A stretch of 64,000 nucleotides of DNA, taken from assembly GCF_900115145.1 (NCBI RefSeq), contig NZ_FOVL01000002.1, positions 62,001-126,000 of the forward strand, read 5' to 3'. Positions within the stretch are counted from its first letter, which is position 1. Every line of letters begins with the position of its first letter. This stretch comes from Salegentibacter flavus. Lineage in GTDB: Bacteria > Bacteroidota > Bacteroidia > Flavobacteriales > Flavobacteriaceae. A model generated the notes under the pieces. It saw only the letters and a program-made list of their open reading frames with translations. It was not told the DNA's origin and searched no databases. Below, piece by piece: positions 53,601-61,351 of the stretch. A program made the translations under genes and the position numbers.

Positions 53601-53669
53601 CAACTTCTAAGAATCAACAGCCACAGAACTCAAAAAAATTATATCTTAGCCTCATAACCAAGCTAGAAT

Positions 53670-55067
53670 ATGTCGGAACAACGTCCGCTATTTCATTTTG
53701 AAATTTCCGAGCGCAAGGTCCTGCTTCGGTTGTTCGACAACTTTTGTGTTTTGCTGAGCCTCAGCCTGGTAGGGATCATTTTTAATTTCGACTACTTCCG
53801 CGTCACCTCCGACACCTGGACCTGGACCCTGGTCTTTGTGCTTTATTTCAATATTTTCAATACGGTTTTTGAACTCTACGACCTCCGGAAAGCGAGTCAG
53901 TGGGATGCCAGTCTGCAGAATGTGTTGCTAAGTACAGCTTTAACGGTGCTGTTCTTTATGCTCACTCCCTATCTTACCCCAGTGCTTCCTGAAAACCGAC
54001 TGCAGATTCTATTTTTCTTCCTGGCCATTGCCCTACCTATGCTTTTATGGCGTCTTCTATATATCAACCTGATCTCAACGCCCCGGTTTTACAAGCGGGT
54101 GCTGGTGGTGGGAGACTCCTTCGATATCCGACTTATCGCCGATTCCCTTCAGAAATCTGATCCCAATTATATGGTGGTGGGTTTCGTAAATACCGATCAT
54201 AGGGGCAACCATGATCTTGACGAGAGTGGCTTGTTGAGGTTTGAGGTCGATAAACTTTCAGATACTATCAGGGCACATCATATCAATGAAATAGTAGTGG
54301 CCAGCGGATATCAAAAAGGGCTAATGCTCAGTCTGTATACTCAACTTAACGAACTCTTAAAAACCGGATTTCCTATCAGGGATTACATCCAGGTTTATGA
54401 GGAGGTGACCCGCCGAATTCCTGTGGAACACGTTGATAAGCACTTCTACCGGTATTTTCCTTTTAGCCGCAGCAATCAGAATAAATTTTATTTATTGGTT
54501 TTTCGTGTTTTAGATATGCTGATTTCTCTGCTCGGACTCATCTTCGGAACACTTATCCTTCCTTTTATTTTGATCGGGAATCTCCTGGCAAACCGAGGCT
54601 CCTTGTTTTACCGGCAGGAGCGGGTGGGGAAGAATGGGAAGGTGTTTAGCATCCTGAAATTACGCACGATGACCAGGGATGCCGAACCTAACGGTCCCAG
54701 GTATGCTGAAAAGAATGATTGCCGCGTAACCCGCTTTGGAAAATTTTTGCGCCGCTCCCGGATAGATGAAATCCCGCAGTTCTATAATGTGCTTAAAGGG
54801 GAGATGAGCCTCATTGGACCCAGGCCCGAAAGACCGGTCTTTGTCAGGGAGCTTTCCGATAGTATTCCCTTTTATGATACCCGCCACGTAATCAAACCCG
54901 GACTAACCGGCTGGGCACAAGTAATGGCCGACTATGGTACCTGTCATACCGATAGCTTGTTGAAACTTCAGTATGACCTTTACTATATCAAACACCGCGG
55001 AATCTTCCTGGATCTTAATATTTTGCTGAAAACCCTTAGTACGGTAATTTTCTACAGGGGACAGTGA
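53670..55067 (+). CDS. polyprenyl-phosphate glycosyl-1-phosphate transferase (WcaJ/WbaP type)
   Basis: 465 residues of the polyisoprenyl-phosphate hexose-1-phosphate transferase family, which starts repeat-unit synthesis by placing sugar-1-phosphate on undecaprenyl phosphate. Four hydrophobic segments occur in the first 130 residues, then a CoA-binding-like central domain (RVLVVGDSFDIRLIADSLQ), a membrane hairpin (about 268-300) and the catalytic C-terminal domain: FYRQERVGKNGKVFSILKLR, RFGKFLRRSRIDEIPQFYNV, GEMSLIGPRPERPVFV and KPGLTGWAQV. Being the last glycan gene, it may be transcribed on its own. The first sugar is probably glucose or galactose, but this is not decidable here. Confidence 0.94.
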   Translation: MSEQRPLFHFEISERKVLLRLFDNFCVLLSLSLVGIIFNFDYFRVTSDTWTWTLVFVLYFNIFNTVFELYDLRKASQWDASLQNVLLSTALTVLFFMLTPYLTPVLPENRLQILFFFLAIALPMLLWRLLYINLISTPRFYKRVLVVGDSFDIRLIADSLQKSDPNYMVVGFVNTDHRGNHDLDESGLLRFEVDKLSDTIRAHHINEIVVASGYQKGLMLSLYTQLNELLKTGFPIRDYIQVYEEVTRRIPVEHVDKHFYRYFPFSRSNQNKFYLLVFRVLDMLISLLGLIFGTLILPFILIGNLLANRGSLFYRQERVGKNGKVFSILKLRTMTRDAEPNGPRYAEKNDCRVTRFGKFLRRSRIDEIPQFYNVLKGEMSLIGPRPERPVFVRELSDSIPFYDTRHVIKPGLTGWAQVMADYGTCHTDSLLKLQYDLYYIKHRGIFLDLNILLKTLSTVIFYRGQ

Positions 55068-55350
55068 ATTAGTCTGTAGTCTATAGACGCTAGCTTCAAC
55101 CGAAACTCTTAGCGCTTTAACTTTCTGGGATCGCAGAGTTCCTCTTCATCTGATTTTTGACAGTTGTATTCCTGATAATTAGAACTTTAAATTCTATTTT
55201 CAAATCATACTTTGTTTAATTTCAAAAGGATTAAGGACAACCCGGGTTAAATATTTATGCATTTCATCGAATATATTGGTATTTTGTCGTTTAATATAAT
55301 GAATCTTATTAACTTTAATAAAGAATAAGTTGCCCCTATGATTTACGGCT

Positions 55351-55857
55351 ATGAAAACAAACTACCTAAAAATACTAACTATTCTTATCCTCCTTTTGGC
55401 CGGGGGTGCCTGCTTTGCTCAAGCCTCAGCTACGGCTAATTTCAAGGCTTCAGTCACTATCATAGAACCCATAGGGATCACCACAACTTCTGATATGAAC
55501 TTCGCTAATATCGATGCCCGCAACGGAGGTACGGTCATTTTAAAGCCCGATAATACCAGGGTTGCTACCGGCGGACTCGAACTTGAAGAGGCGGCAAATG
55601 TCTCAGCGGCTACTTTTATGGTAACAGGGCAACAGGGATATTCTTTTAATATCAGTCTGCCCCAGGGCAGCTATGAACTCCGCAACGGGGGAGAAGCCAT
55701 GGCAATCCAGGATTTCACGGCCGAGCTTGATCAGAGTCTGCTTGGGGATGGCCCCGCCATGCTTAAGGTAGGTGCCAGTCTTTTTGTTAATCCCAACCAG
55801 GAACCCGGAGTATATAACTCGGTTGCCGACCTTCAGGTGACGGTAAATTATAATTAG
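55351..55857 (+). CDS. DUF4402-type pilin-like protein 1
   Basis: 168 residues with a signal peptide cleaved after about residue 23 (AGGACFAQ). The mature part begins ASATANFKASVTIIEPIGIT, then a repeated pattern shared with the next two genes: DMNFANI, GTVILKPDN, FMVTGQQGYSFNISLP, an MLKVGASLFVNPNQEPGVY segment and the final DLQVTVNYN strand. This is the DUF4402 beta-sandwich layout, comparable to chaperone-usher subunits with an N-terminal donor-strand-like segment. It opens an 8.6-kb region with chaperone and usher. A 283-bp AT-rich gap upstream shows no clear promoter. Confidence 0.85.
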   Translation: MKTNYLKILTILILLLAGGACFAQASATANFKASVTIIEPIGITTTSDMNFANIDARNGGTVILKPDNTRVATGGLELEEAANVSAATFMVTGQQGYSFNISLPQGSYELRNGGEAMAIQDFTAELDQSLLGDGPAMLKVGASLFVNPNQEPGVYNSVADLQVTVNYN

Positions 55858-56050
55858 TCTTTCCTTATTTCTATTAAAAATTCCTCAACAAATTCAGCTA
55901 TAACGTTGTAGTTTTTAGAGATTTTTGGGTAAAAGTGCATTTCAACGAGTATTTATTTGTCTTATCGAATAAATTAGTTTCCGATAGGGGTTTTCCCCCA
56001 TCTTTGCACCGTTAAATCATTTGAACCCAAATCAAATTAAAATATACAAC

Positions 56051-56536
56051 ATGAAAAAAATTACTTTTATCCTACTGGCTTTTATCATTTCTGGAAGTGC
56101 TTTTGCTCAGAATTCAGTGAAAGGAACAGCTGTTGTTAAAGCTGAAATTGTTCAACCTTTAACCATTTCTTCGGAAAGTGCTCTGGATTTTGGTACCATT
56201 GCAGCTCCGGTTGCAGTTACTGATGTAGAGCTTACTACTGGCAACGTTAGAAATATGCCTACAGGTATGGCTATTCCAGGTAACATAAATACTACAGTAC
56301 CAACATTCACTGTTACAAAGGAAGCGGGGCTAACTTATAAAGTTGTAACCGGTTCTACAAATTTAACATTGACAGGTGAGCCTGACATGGTAATAAAAGA
56401 TATAACAACCAATTTAACTGATTTAACTGGAGCAACTGCAGATTCGTTTAAAGTTGGTGCTACTATTACAGTTAATGAAAATCAAGGACCTGGTGCTTAT
56501 GAAGGTCAGGTTTCTGTAACTGTTTCTTACGAATAA
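56051..56536 (+). CDS. DUF4402-type pilin-like protein 2 (probable major subunit)
   Basis: 161 residues from ATG at 56051 (the frame is open to TTG at 56021). The signal peptide ends AFAQ. The body follows the same pattern: VQPLTISSESALDFGTIAAP, PTFTVTKEAGLTYKVV, SFKVGATITVNENQGPGAYEG and VSVTVSYE. Codon third positions are more A/T-rich than in the flanking paralogues, and it has its own strong terminator. Together these suggest the most highly expressed, major subunit. A CATCTTTG box at 55999-56006 is close to the -7 consensus. Confidence 0.85.
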   Translation: MKKITFILLAFIISGSAFAQNSVKGTAVVKAEIVQPLTISSESALDFGTIAAPVAVTDVELTTGNVRNMPTGMAIPGNINTTVPTFTVTKEAGLTYKVVTGSTNLTLTGEPDMVIKDITTNLTDLTGATADSFKVGATITVNENQGPGAYEGQVSVTVSYE

Positions 56537-56553
56537 AATTGAAAGACATATAT

Positions 56554-56582
56554 AAACGCCGCCCCCTGTGGCGGCGTTTTTT
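56554..56582 (+). terminator. strong intrinsic terminator after pilin-like gene 2
   Basis: AAACGCCGCC (56554-56563) pairs with GGCGGCGTTT (56570-56579) over a six-base loop and is followed by T residues. It lies inside the fimbria-like region, between pilin-like genes 2 and 3. Confidence 0.88.
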
Positions 56583-56618
56583 GCTTTAATTATTAACTAG
56601 TCAACCAAAAAAATAAAA

Positions 56619-57113
56619 TTGAAAAGACTCTTTTTTCTTTTTATTACTCTTTCAGCCCATCAATTTTGCCTGGCCCAGACTTCGGCTTCCGCGACGGTGG
56701 AGAGCAGGGCTACGGTGATAGATCCTATTCAGATAGATAAAAGCGTAGACCTTGATTTCGGGAATGTAATCTCGGCTTATAATCCGGGTTCTGTGATCCT
56801 TTCGCCCGATGGTTCGAGAGTAGCTTACGGAGTAGAAATTTCTAGTTCAATCCCCGGGAACGTGGCCCCGGCTGAAGCGGTGGTGACCCACGGGAACAAT
56901 AATTACGCTATCACCTTGCCAACCTCTTTTAGTCTTTATCACCAGGAAAATCCTAACCAGATCCTGGTGATCGATCAGTTTACAGTAGAAGCGCTCACTG
57001 GAGAAAATATCGATGTATTGAAGATTGGTGCCACCCTTAACCTGGAGGCCAATCAGCCTGCCGGGTATTATACCAATGATTCGGGCTTTAATGTGACGGT
57101 GTCCTATAACTAA
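56619..57113 (+). CDS. DUF4402-type pilin-like protein 3
   Basis: 164 residues from TTG at 56619. The signal peptide ends FCLAQ. The mature pattern matches protein 1 most closely: ATVIDPIQIDKSVDLDFGNV, GSVILSPDGSRVAYG, NNYAITLP, VLKIGATLNLEANQPAGYY and NVTVSYN. It has no cysteine in the mature chain, as in the other members. It is separated from protein 2 by a terminator and from the chaperone by 84 bp containing a promoter-like box, so it may be expressed at a lower level by read-through. Confidence 0.83.
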   Translation: MKRLFFLFITLSAHQFCLAQTSASATVESRATVIDPIQIDKSVDLDFGNVISAYNPGSVILSPDGSRVAYGVEISSSIPGNVAPAEAVVTHGNNNYAITLPTSFSLYHQENPNQILVIDQFTVEALTGENIDVLKIGATLNLEANQPAGYYTNDSGFNVTVSYN

Positions 57114-57152
57114 AACATTAGGCTTTTATTAACATATTCGGCTTAAATTCAG

Positions 57153-57160
57153 TACCTTTG
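57153..57160 (+). promoter_or_regulatory. candidate -7 box (TACCTTTG) before the chaperone gene
   Basis: TACCTTTG is an exact TAnnTTTG match, 38 nt before the ATG of the chaperone gene. No convincing -33 TTG is seen. It would give the chaperone-adhesin-usher genes their own start, separate from the pilin genes. Confidence 0.4.
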
Positions 57161-57197
57161 AAGCTTAAAGTGCAATATAAAATCCAGCCCCAGGGAT

Positions 57198-58019
57198 ATG
57201 ATAAAAAAATTACTTAACCCCCTCTTCCTATTTTTCATCTTTATTTTTTCAGGACTCGCGACCTACGCACAGGGAGATCTTATGATCATGCCTAAACGCC
57301 TGGTTTTTGACGGGTCTCAACGCTCACAGGAAATCAACCTGGGCAATACGGGAAGCGATACAGCGGTATACGCAATTTCCTTTGTGAATTATAAAATGAC
57401 TCAGGACGGGAATTTCGAGCAGGTGGAAGAACCTGAAGAAGGTCAGCGTTTCGCAACCGACTTCCTTAGGTATTTTCCGCGAAGGGTGAGTCTGGGACCT
57501 AATGAGGCGCAAACTATCAGGGTACAGCTAACCCGCACCGGAAATCTGGAACAGGGCGAATACCGCTCTCATGTTTATTTTAGGGCTGTGGAGGAGCAAA
57601 CTGCTTTGGGTGAAGAAGTCGCTGAAGAAAGCGAAGGCATCTCCATCAATATTAAAACCGTATTCGGGATCAGTATTCCTGTGATCATCAGAAACGGAAA
57701 GAATACTACACAAATAAGTCTGGAGAACATCGAACTTGATACTGAGGCTGAACTACCAAAACTCAGCCTTCAAATAAAACGCTCCGGGAATATGTCGGTT
57801 TACGGCAATCTAACCGCTACCCATATCTCCCCCAATGGTATTGAAACCGAAGTCGGGCTGGTAAAAGGCATTTCGGTGTATACGCCTAACTCAGTTAGAG
57901 ACTTTTCCTTTCAGCTAAGAAATGCTGAGACTGTAGATCTTGAAAGTGGAAAGCTTAAGATAAGCTATTCAGAAGAAAAAGGAAACGTTCTCGCTACTGC
58001 AGAAAAATCTTTAGAATAA
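57198..58019 (+). CDS. PapD-like periplasmic pilus chaperone
   Basis: 273 residues. The signal peptide ends about residue 25 (ATYAQ). Two immunoglobulin-like domains follow: the first starts LMIMPKRLVFDGSQRSQEIN and ends with RRVSLGPNEAQTIRVQLTR, the strand that would complete subunits by donor-strand action, and then YRSHVYFRAVEE. The second domain holds SIPVIIRNG and ends in the EEKGNVLATAE segment. Such chaperones bind pilin subunits in the periplasm and deliver them to an usher, here presumably the 61352 gene. It is preceded by a TACCTTTG box and followed after 6 bp by the large type IX-sorted gene. Confidence 0.85.
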   Translation: MIKKLLNPLFLFFIFIFSGLATYAQGDLMIMPKRLVFDGSQRSQEINLGNTGSDTAVYAISFVNYKMTQDGNFEQVEEPEEGQRFATDFLRYFPRRVSLGPNEAQTIRVQLTRTGNLEQGEYRSHVYFRAVEEQTALGEEVAEESEGISINIKTVFGISIPVIIRNGKNTTQISLENIELDTEAELPKLSLQIKRSGNMSVYGNLTATHISPNGIETEVGLVKGISVYTPNSVRDFSFQLRNAETVDLESGKLKISYSEEKGNVLATAEKSLE

Positions 58020-58025
58020 TTTATA

Positions 58026-60812
58026 ATGAAAGTAAACTCCCTGCGGTTTTATAAGCTTTTGAAAATCACCTTGCTTGTGATGGGAGTTTCTTTTGCACAA
58101 CTTTCTTTTTCACAGAACGATTGGAAATCAACGGGAACGGGAAACTGGAATAATGTATCATGGTCTCAAACCGGTTTACCTGATGAAACTAGCGATGTCA
58201 CCCTGGAAAATGGCACCGTCACGATTCCCGAAGCTCAAACTGTTATAATTAATTCTTTAGTAATTGGAAAGAATTCTTACCTGGATGTACAGGGAACTCT
58301 GGTTGTGAAGGGGAATGTTACTATGGCCAATAATTCCCAGGGATTCAATATGGGGGATAACTCAGCCGTAATAATTTACGGAGATTTTGAGGTGAATAAC
58401 CAGGTGAGCCTTTCCCTGGAAAGTTATTTAATTATTTATGGCCAGTTTATCGCCAAAGGGAGTTCTAACCACACTTTTTTGAATATCGATCAAGCCAATA
58501 TCTATATTTTTGATGGTTTAGATGGGAATGGTTGGCCTGATAGCTTTAATTGTGACGGCGGGCAGGATTATACTGGAACACCAGATATAGGTATAGACTG
58601 TGACTTCGGCTCTACCGCTGATTATGAAGATAATCAAGAGAGTTTTCCCGATGATTTGGTTGACTTGATCAACTGCTTTGATCTAAGCGATATTTCCTCT
58701 CAGACCGTCTGCCAGGGAGAGACGGCTACCTTTAGTGTGGCTCCCATCACCGATTCATCTGTTAATTACCAATGGCAGGAAAAAATAGGGGAAGCCAATT
58801 GGACTAACATAGGAACAGACTCTCCTATCTATTCTTTGGAAAACACTTCAGTTACGGATAGCGGCAAACTTTACCGGCTTATCGTGAAACCAACCGATCC
58901 TGCTAATTCCAGCTGTAAAATATCTATTTCCCGAAATGTGAGTCTGGTAGTACAACAACCCGGAGTATGGACAGGAGAGGTTGATACTAACTGGAATAAT
59001 GAAGAAAATTGGAGTTGTAAGCGTATACCCGATTTGCAAATCGATGTGATTATCCCCGCGGGCCTTCAAAATTATCCGGAAATTAAGGTAGGAGCCAATG
59101 CCTTATCTAATGATCTCACTATTGAAACCGGAGCTTCAGTAATCGTAACTGATAACTGGCTGCGAATTGCCGGTACTTTGACTAACGATAATAATTTAAA
59201 TGCATCCGCAGGAAGCATCTCTTTTGAAGGAAGTTCAGTGCAAACAATTCCCGCCTCGGCTTTTGAAAATAATCGCGTTCAAAATTTAAGAATTAAGAAT
59301 GTCTCTGGGGTAACTTCAGAAGCAAATATTGAAATAACAGGTATGCTTAAGGTAGAGGAAGGAAACCTGGAAACGGGGGGTCTACTGACACTTATCTCCA
59401 ACGCTACCCAAACTGCCCTTATAGATGGATCAGGAACGGGACAGGTGCAGGGAAATGTCACTATGCAGCGCTACCTTGACAATTCCTTTGGTTATAAATA
59501 TTTTGCTACTCCTTTTAGCGCTTCCAAAGTTGGCGATTTCATCGATATAGATTTGGCGGAGACTTTCCCTAATTTTTATCGTTACGATGAAAACCGAAAA
59601 ATTAATATAAATGATACGCTTCGCGATGCAACCGGTTGGGAGGCATATACTACGGCTGAAGGCGCTCTAAACGTTATGGAAGGCTATGCGCTCAATTTTG
59701 GTGCTTCAACCAACCCGCTTACAGTTTCACTAACCGGAGAGGTTAATAACGGAGATTACAGCCAGGTTTTGGAAAATAATAACGGAGAGTACACCAAAGG
59801 ATTTCATCTTGTTGGCAACCCCTATCCTTCGCCTATAGACTGGAATGCTTCCGGATGGACCAAGACAAATATCGATGATCAGATACATTTCTTCACCGCA
59901 GGCATTGATAACCGTTATACAGGGACTTACGAATCCTTCGTAAACGGAGTTGCCCAAAATGGAGGGAGTGCCACGAGCATCATCCCTTCTATGCAGGGCT
60001 TTTTTGTTAAAGTAAGCGATTCTGATACCGATACTTATCCCGTTACCGGTACCCTGGGGATCAATAATACAACCAGGGTAAATAATTTCACCCAAGAGTT
60101 TTACCGAAACCAAGAGCCTGCACCGAAATCTTTGATTCGACTCGATGCCTCCTTTAAAGGAGAAAGTGGTAAAGACGGAATGGTTATCTACTTTGAAAAT
60201 CAGGCGAGCCAGGATTTTGAAAATCAGCTGGACGCCCATAAACTGATGAATACCGATGTGAATGTTCCCAATCTGTACAGTCTGAGTCCGGACAGGCAAC
60301 AGCTTTCCATTAATGCGGTGGCCCGGCCGGAAGATAAGAAAGAGACTATACCTCTTGGAATAACTACAGAAAAGGGAGGGACTATGAGCATCAGCCTTAA
60401 AGATTTCGAAAACCTACCCTATGATTTTGCTGTCTTTCTGAAGGATAAGGAGAAAAATAAAACAGTTGATCTGAGAAAGCAAGCTTACAGTTTTGAAGTG
60501 AAAAAAGGTGAGAACAATTCCAGGTTTGAACTGCTTTTTAGCAATGAATCCATATTAACAAAAGAAGATTTAGACGATGAATTCTTTAGTGTCTTCAGCA
60601 GCGATGGAAAAATGCAGGTGGAACTTAATCTTGAGGAAGAAAAAGAAGGTGTGTTAAGATTGAGCACGGTAACCGGCCAATTGTTGGAAACCAAAGCAGG
60701 TAGAGGGAAAGAGCAGGTGAGTTTTGACGGGATAAGCAGCTCAGGGGTGTATTTTGTGATCCTGGAGAAAGACGGGAAGCGTTACACCAAGAAAGTATTA
60801 ATCAGGAAATAA
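58026..60812 (+). CDS. large secreted protein with Ig-like domain and type IX secretion C-terminal domain
   Basis: 928 residues. The signal peptide ends about residue 29 (SFSQ). Residues 30-200 are repeat-like beta-strands; an Ig-like domain lies at about 225-310 (CQGETATFSVAP, YQWQEKIGEANW); 310-480 again are beta-rich with GVWTGEVDTNWNNEENW; a central FHLVGNPYPSPIDW segment is typical of large flavobacterial surface proteins. The C-terminus (about 850-928) has the LRLSTVTGQLLE, GISSSGVYFVILEKDGKRYT and KKVLIRK pattern of the type A sorting domain that directs proteins through the type IX system to the surface. It is embedded between chaperone and usher genes, so a surface or tip adhesin role is likely but unproven. 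Confidence 0.85.
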   Translation: MKVNSLRFYKLLKITLLVMGVSFAQLSFSQNDWKSTGTGNWNNVSWSQTGLPDETSDVTLENGTVTIPEAQTVIINSLVIGKNSYLDVQGTLVVKGNVTMANNSQGFNMGDNSAVIIYGDFEVNNQVSLSLESYLIIYGQFIAKGSSNHTFLNIDQANIYIFDGLDGNGWPDSFNCDGGQDYTGTPDIGIDCDFGSTADYEDNQESFPDDLVDLINCFDLSDISSQTVCQGETATFSVAPITDSSVNYQWQEKIGEANWTNIGTDSPIYSLENTSVTDSGKLYRLIVKPTDPANSSCKISISRNVSLVVQQPGVWTGEVDTNWNNEENWSCKRIPDLQIDVIIPAGLQNYPEIKVGANALSNDLTIETGASVIVTDNWLRIAGTLTNDNNLNASAGSISFEGSSVQTIPASAFENNRVQNLRIKNVSGVTSEANIEITGMLKVEEGNLETGGLLTLISNATQTALIDGSGTGQVQGNVTMQRYLDNSFGYKYFATPFSASKVGDFIDIDLAETFPNFYRYDENRKININDTLRDATGWEAYTTAEGALNVMEGYALNFGASTNPLTVSLTGEVNNGDYSQVLENNNGEYTKGFHLVGNPYPSPIDWNASGWTKTNIDDQIHFFTAGIDNRYTGTYESFVNGVAQNGGSATSIIPSMQGFFVKVSDSDTDTYPVTGTLGINNTTRVNNFTQEFYRNQEPAPKSLIRLDASFKGESGKDGMVIYFENQASQDFENQLDAHKLMNTDVNVPNLYSLSPDRQQLSINAVARPEDKKETIPLGITTEKGGTMSISLKDFENLPYDFAVFLKDKEKNKTVDLRKQAYSFEVKKGENNSRFELLFSNESILTKEDLDDEFFSVFSSDGKMQVELNLEEEKEGVLRLSTVTGQLLETKAGRGKEQVSFDGISSSGVYFVILEKDGKRYTKKVLIRK

Positions 60813-60816
60813 GGCT

Positions 60817-61338
60817 ATGGAAAAAAGCAGACTTAAAACTATCGGGTTTCTCATTTGGTTATTGAGTTTTGGTGTTTTTCAGCAGCTTAGCGCCCAGGAG
60901 AATCCGCCAATACCTATTCAAGTTGAAGTAAGAACTTCAAAAAACCTGAATTTCGGTTCCTTTGTTGCGGGCATTGCTGGTGGGAATGTGACTGTTAGTT
61001 ATGACGACCAACGAACAATAGATGGTGATATTTTTGAGCTTAATTTTGGACAACCTGTTTCTGCCGCTTTATTCGATGTTTACGCCAACCCAGGAACAAT
61101 TATCCAAATTCAGGATTCAAGTTCATATATTCTTGTTAATCAAAGTAGCGGAGCAGAGATTCTACTTTTCATCAATAGTTTTAGCACCGGTCAACGTACT
61201 TTTGTGACTCAGGCACCAAATGCCGAGACTCCCAATGAAGTTTTTGTGGGCGGTACTTTACAAATTCCTGCCGATAATTCAGGAAGCCTGCCGGGAACTT
61301 ATAATGGTACTTTCACTTTAAATTTTATCCATCAATAA
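60817..61338 (+). CDS. DUF4402-like secreted protein 4 (minor subunit candidate)
   Basis: 173 residues with a signal peptide ending LSAQ. The body is a single beta-sandwich-like domain: IQVEVRTSKNLNFGSFVAG resembles the PIxI...LxFG start of the pilin-like proteins, and GTLQIPADNSGSLPGTYNG resembles their VGATLxV...QxxGxY segment, but the last strand is FTLNFIHQ, not VTVxYN. It may be a minor, tip or anchor subunit. It sits 4 bp after the type IX-sorted gene and 13 bp before the usher-like gene. Confidence 0.72.
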   Translation: MEKSRLKTIGFLIWLLSFGVFQQLSAQENPPIPIQVEVRTSKNLNFGSFVAGIAGGNVTVSYDDQRTIDGDIFELNFGQPVSAALFDVYANPGTIIQIQDSSSYILVNQSSGAEILLFINSFSTGQRTFVTQAPNAETPNEVFVGGTLQIPADNSGSLPGTYNGTFTLNFIHQ

Positions 61339-61351
61339 GCTCCCATTATCG

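Noticed and set aside
59730-60299. 189-codon minus-strand frame
   Set aside because: It is antisense to the type IX-sorted protein gene, with no signal or family pattern.
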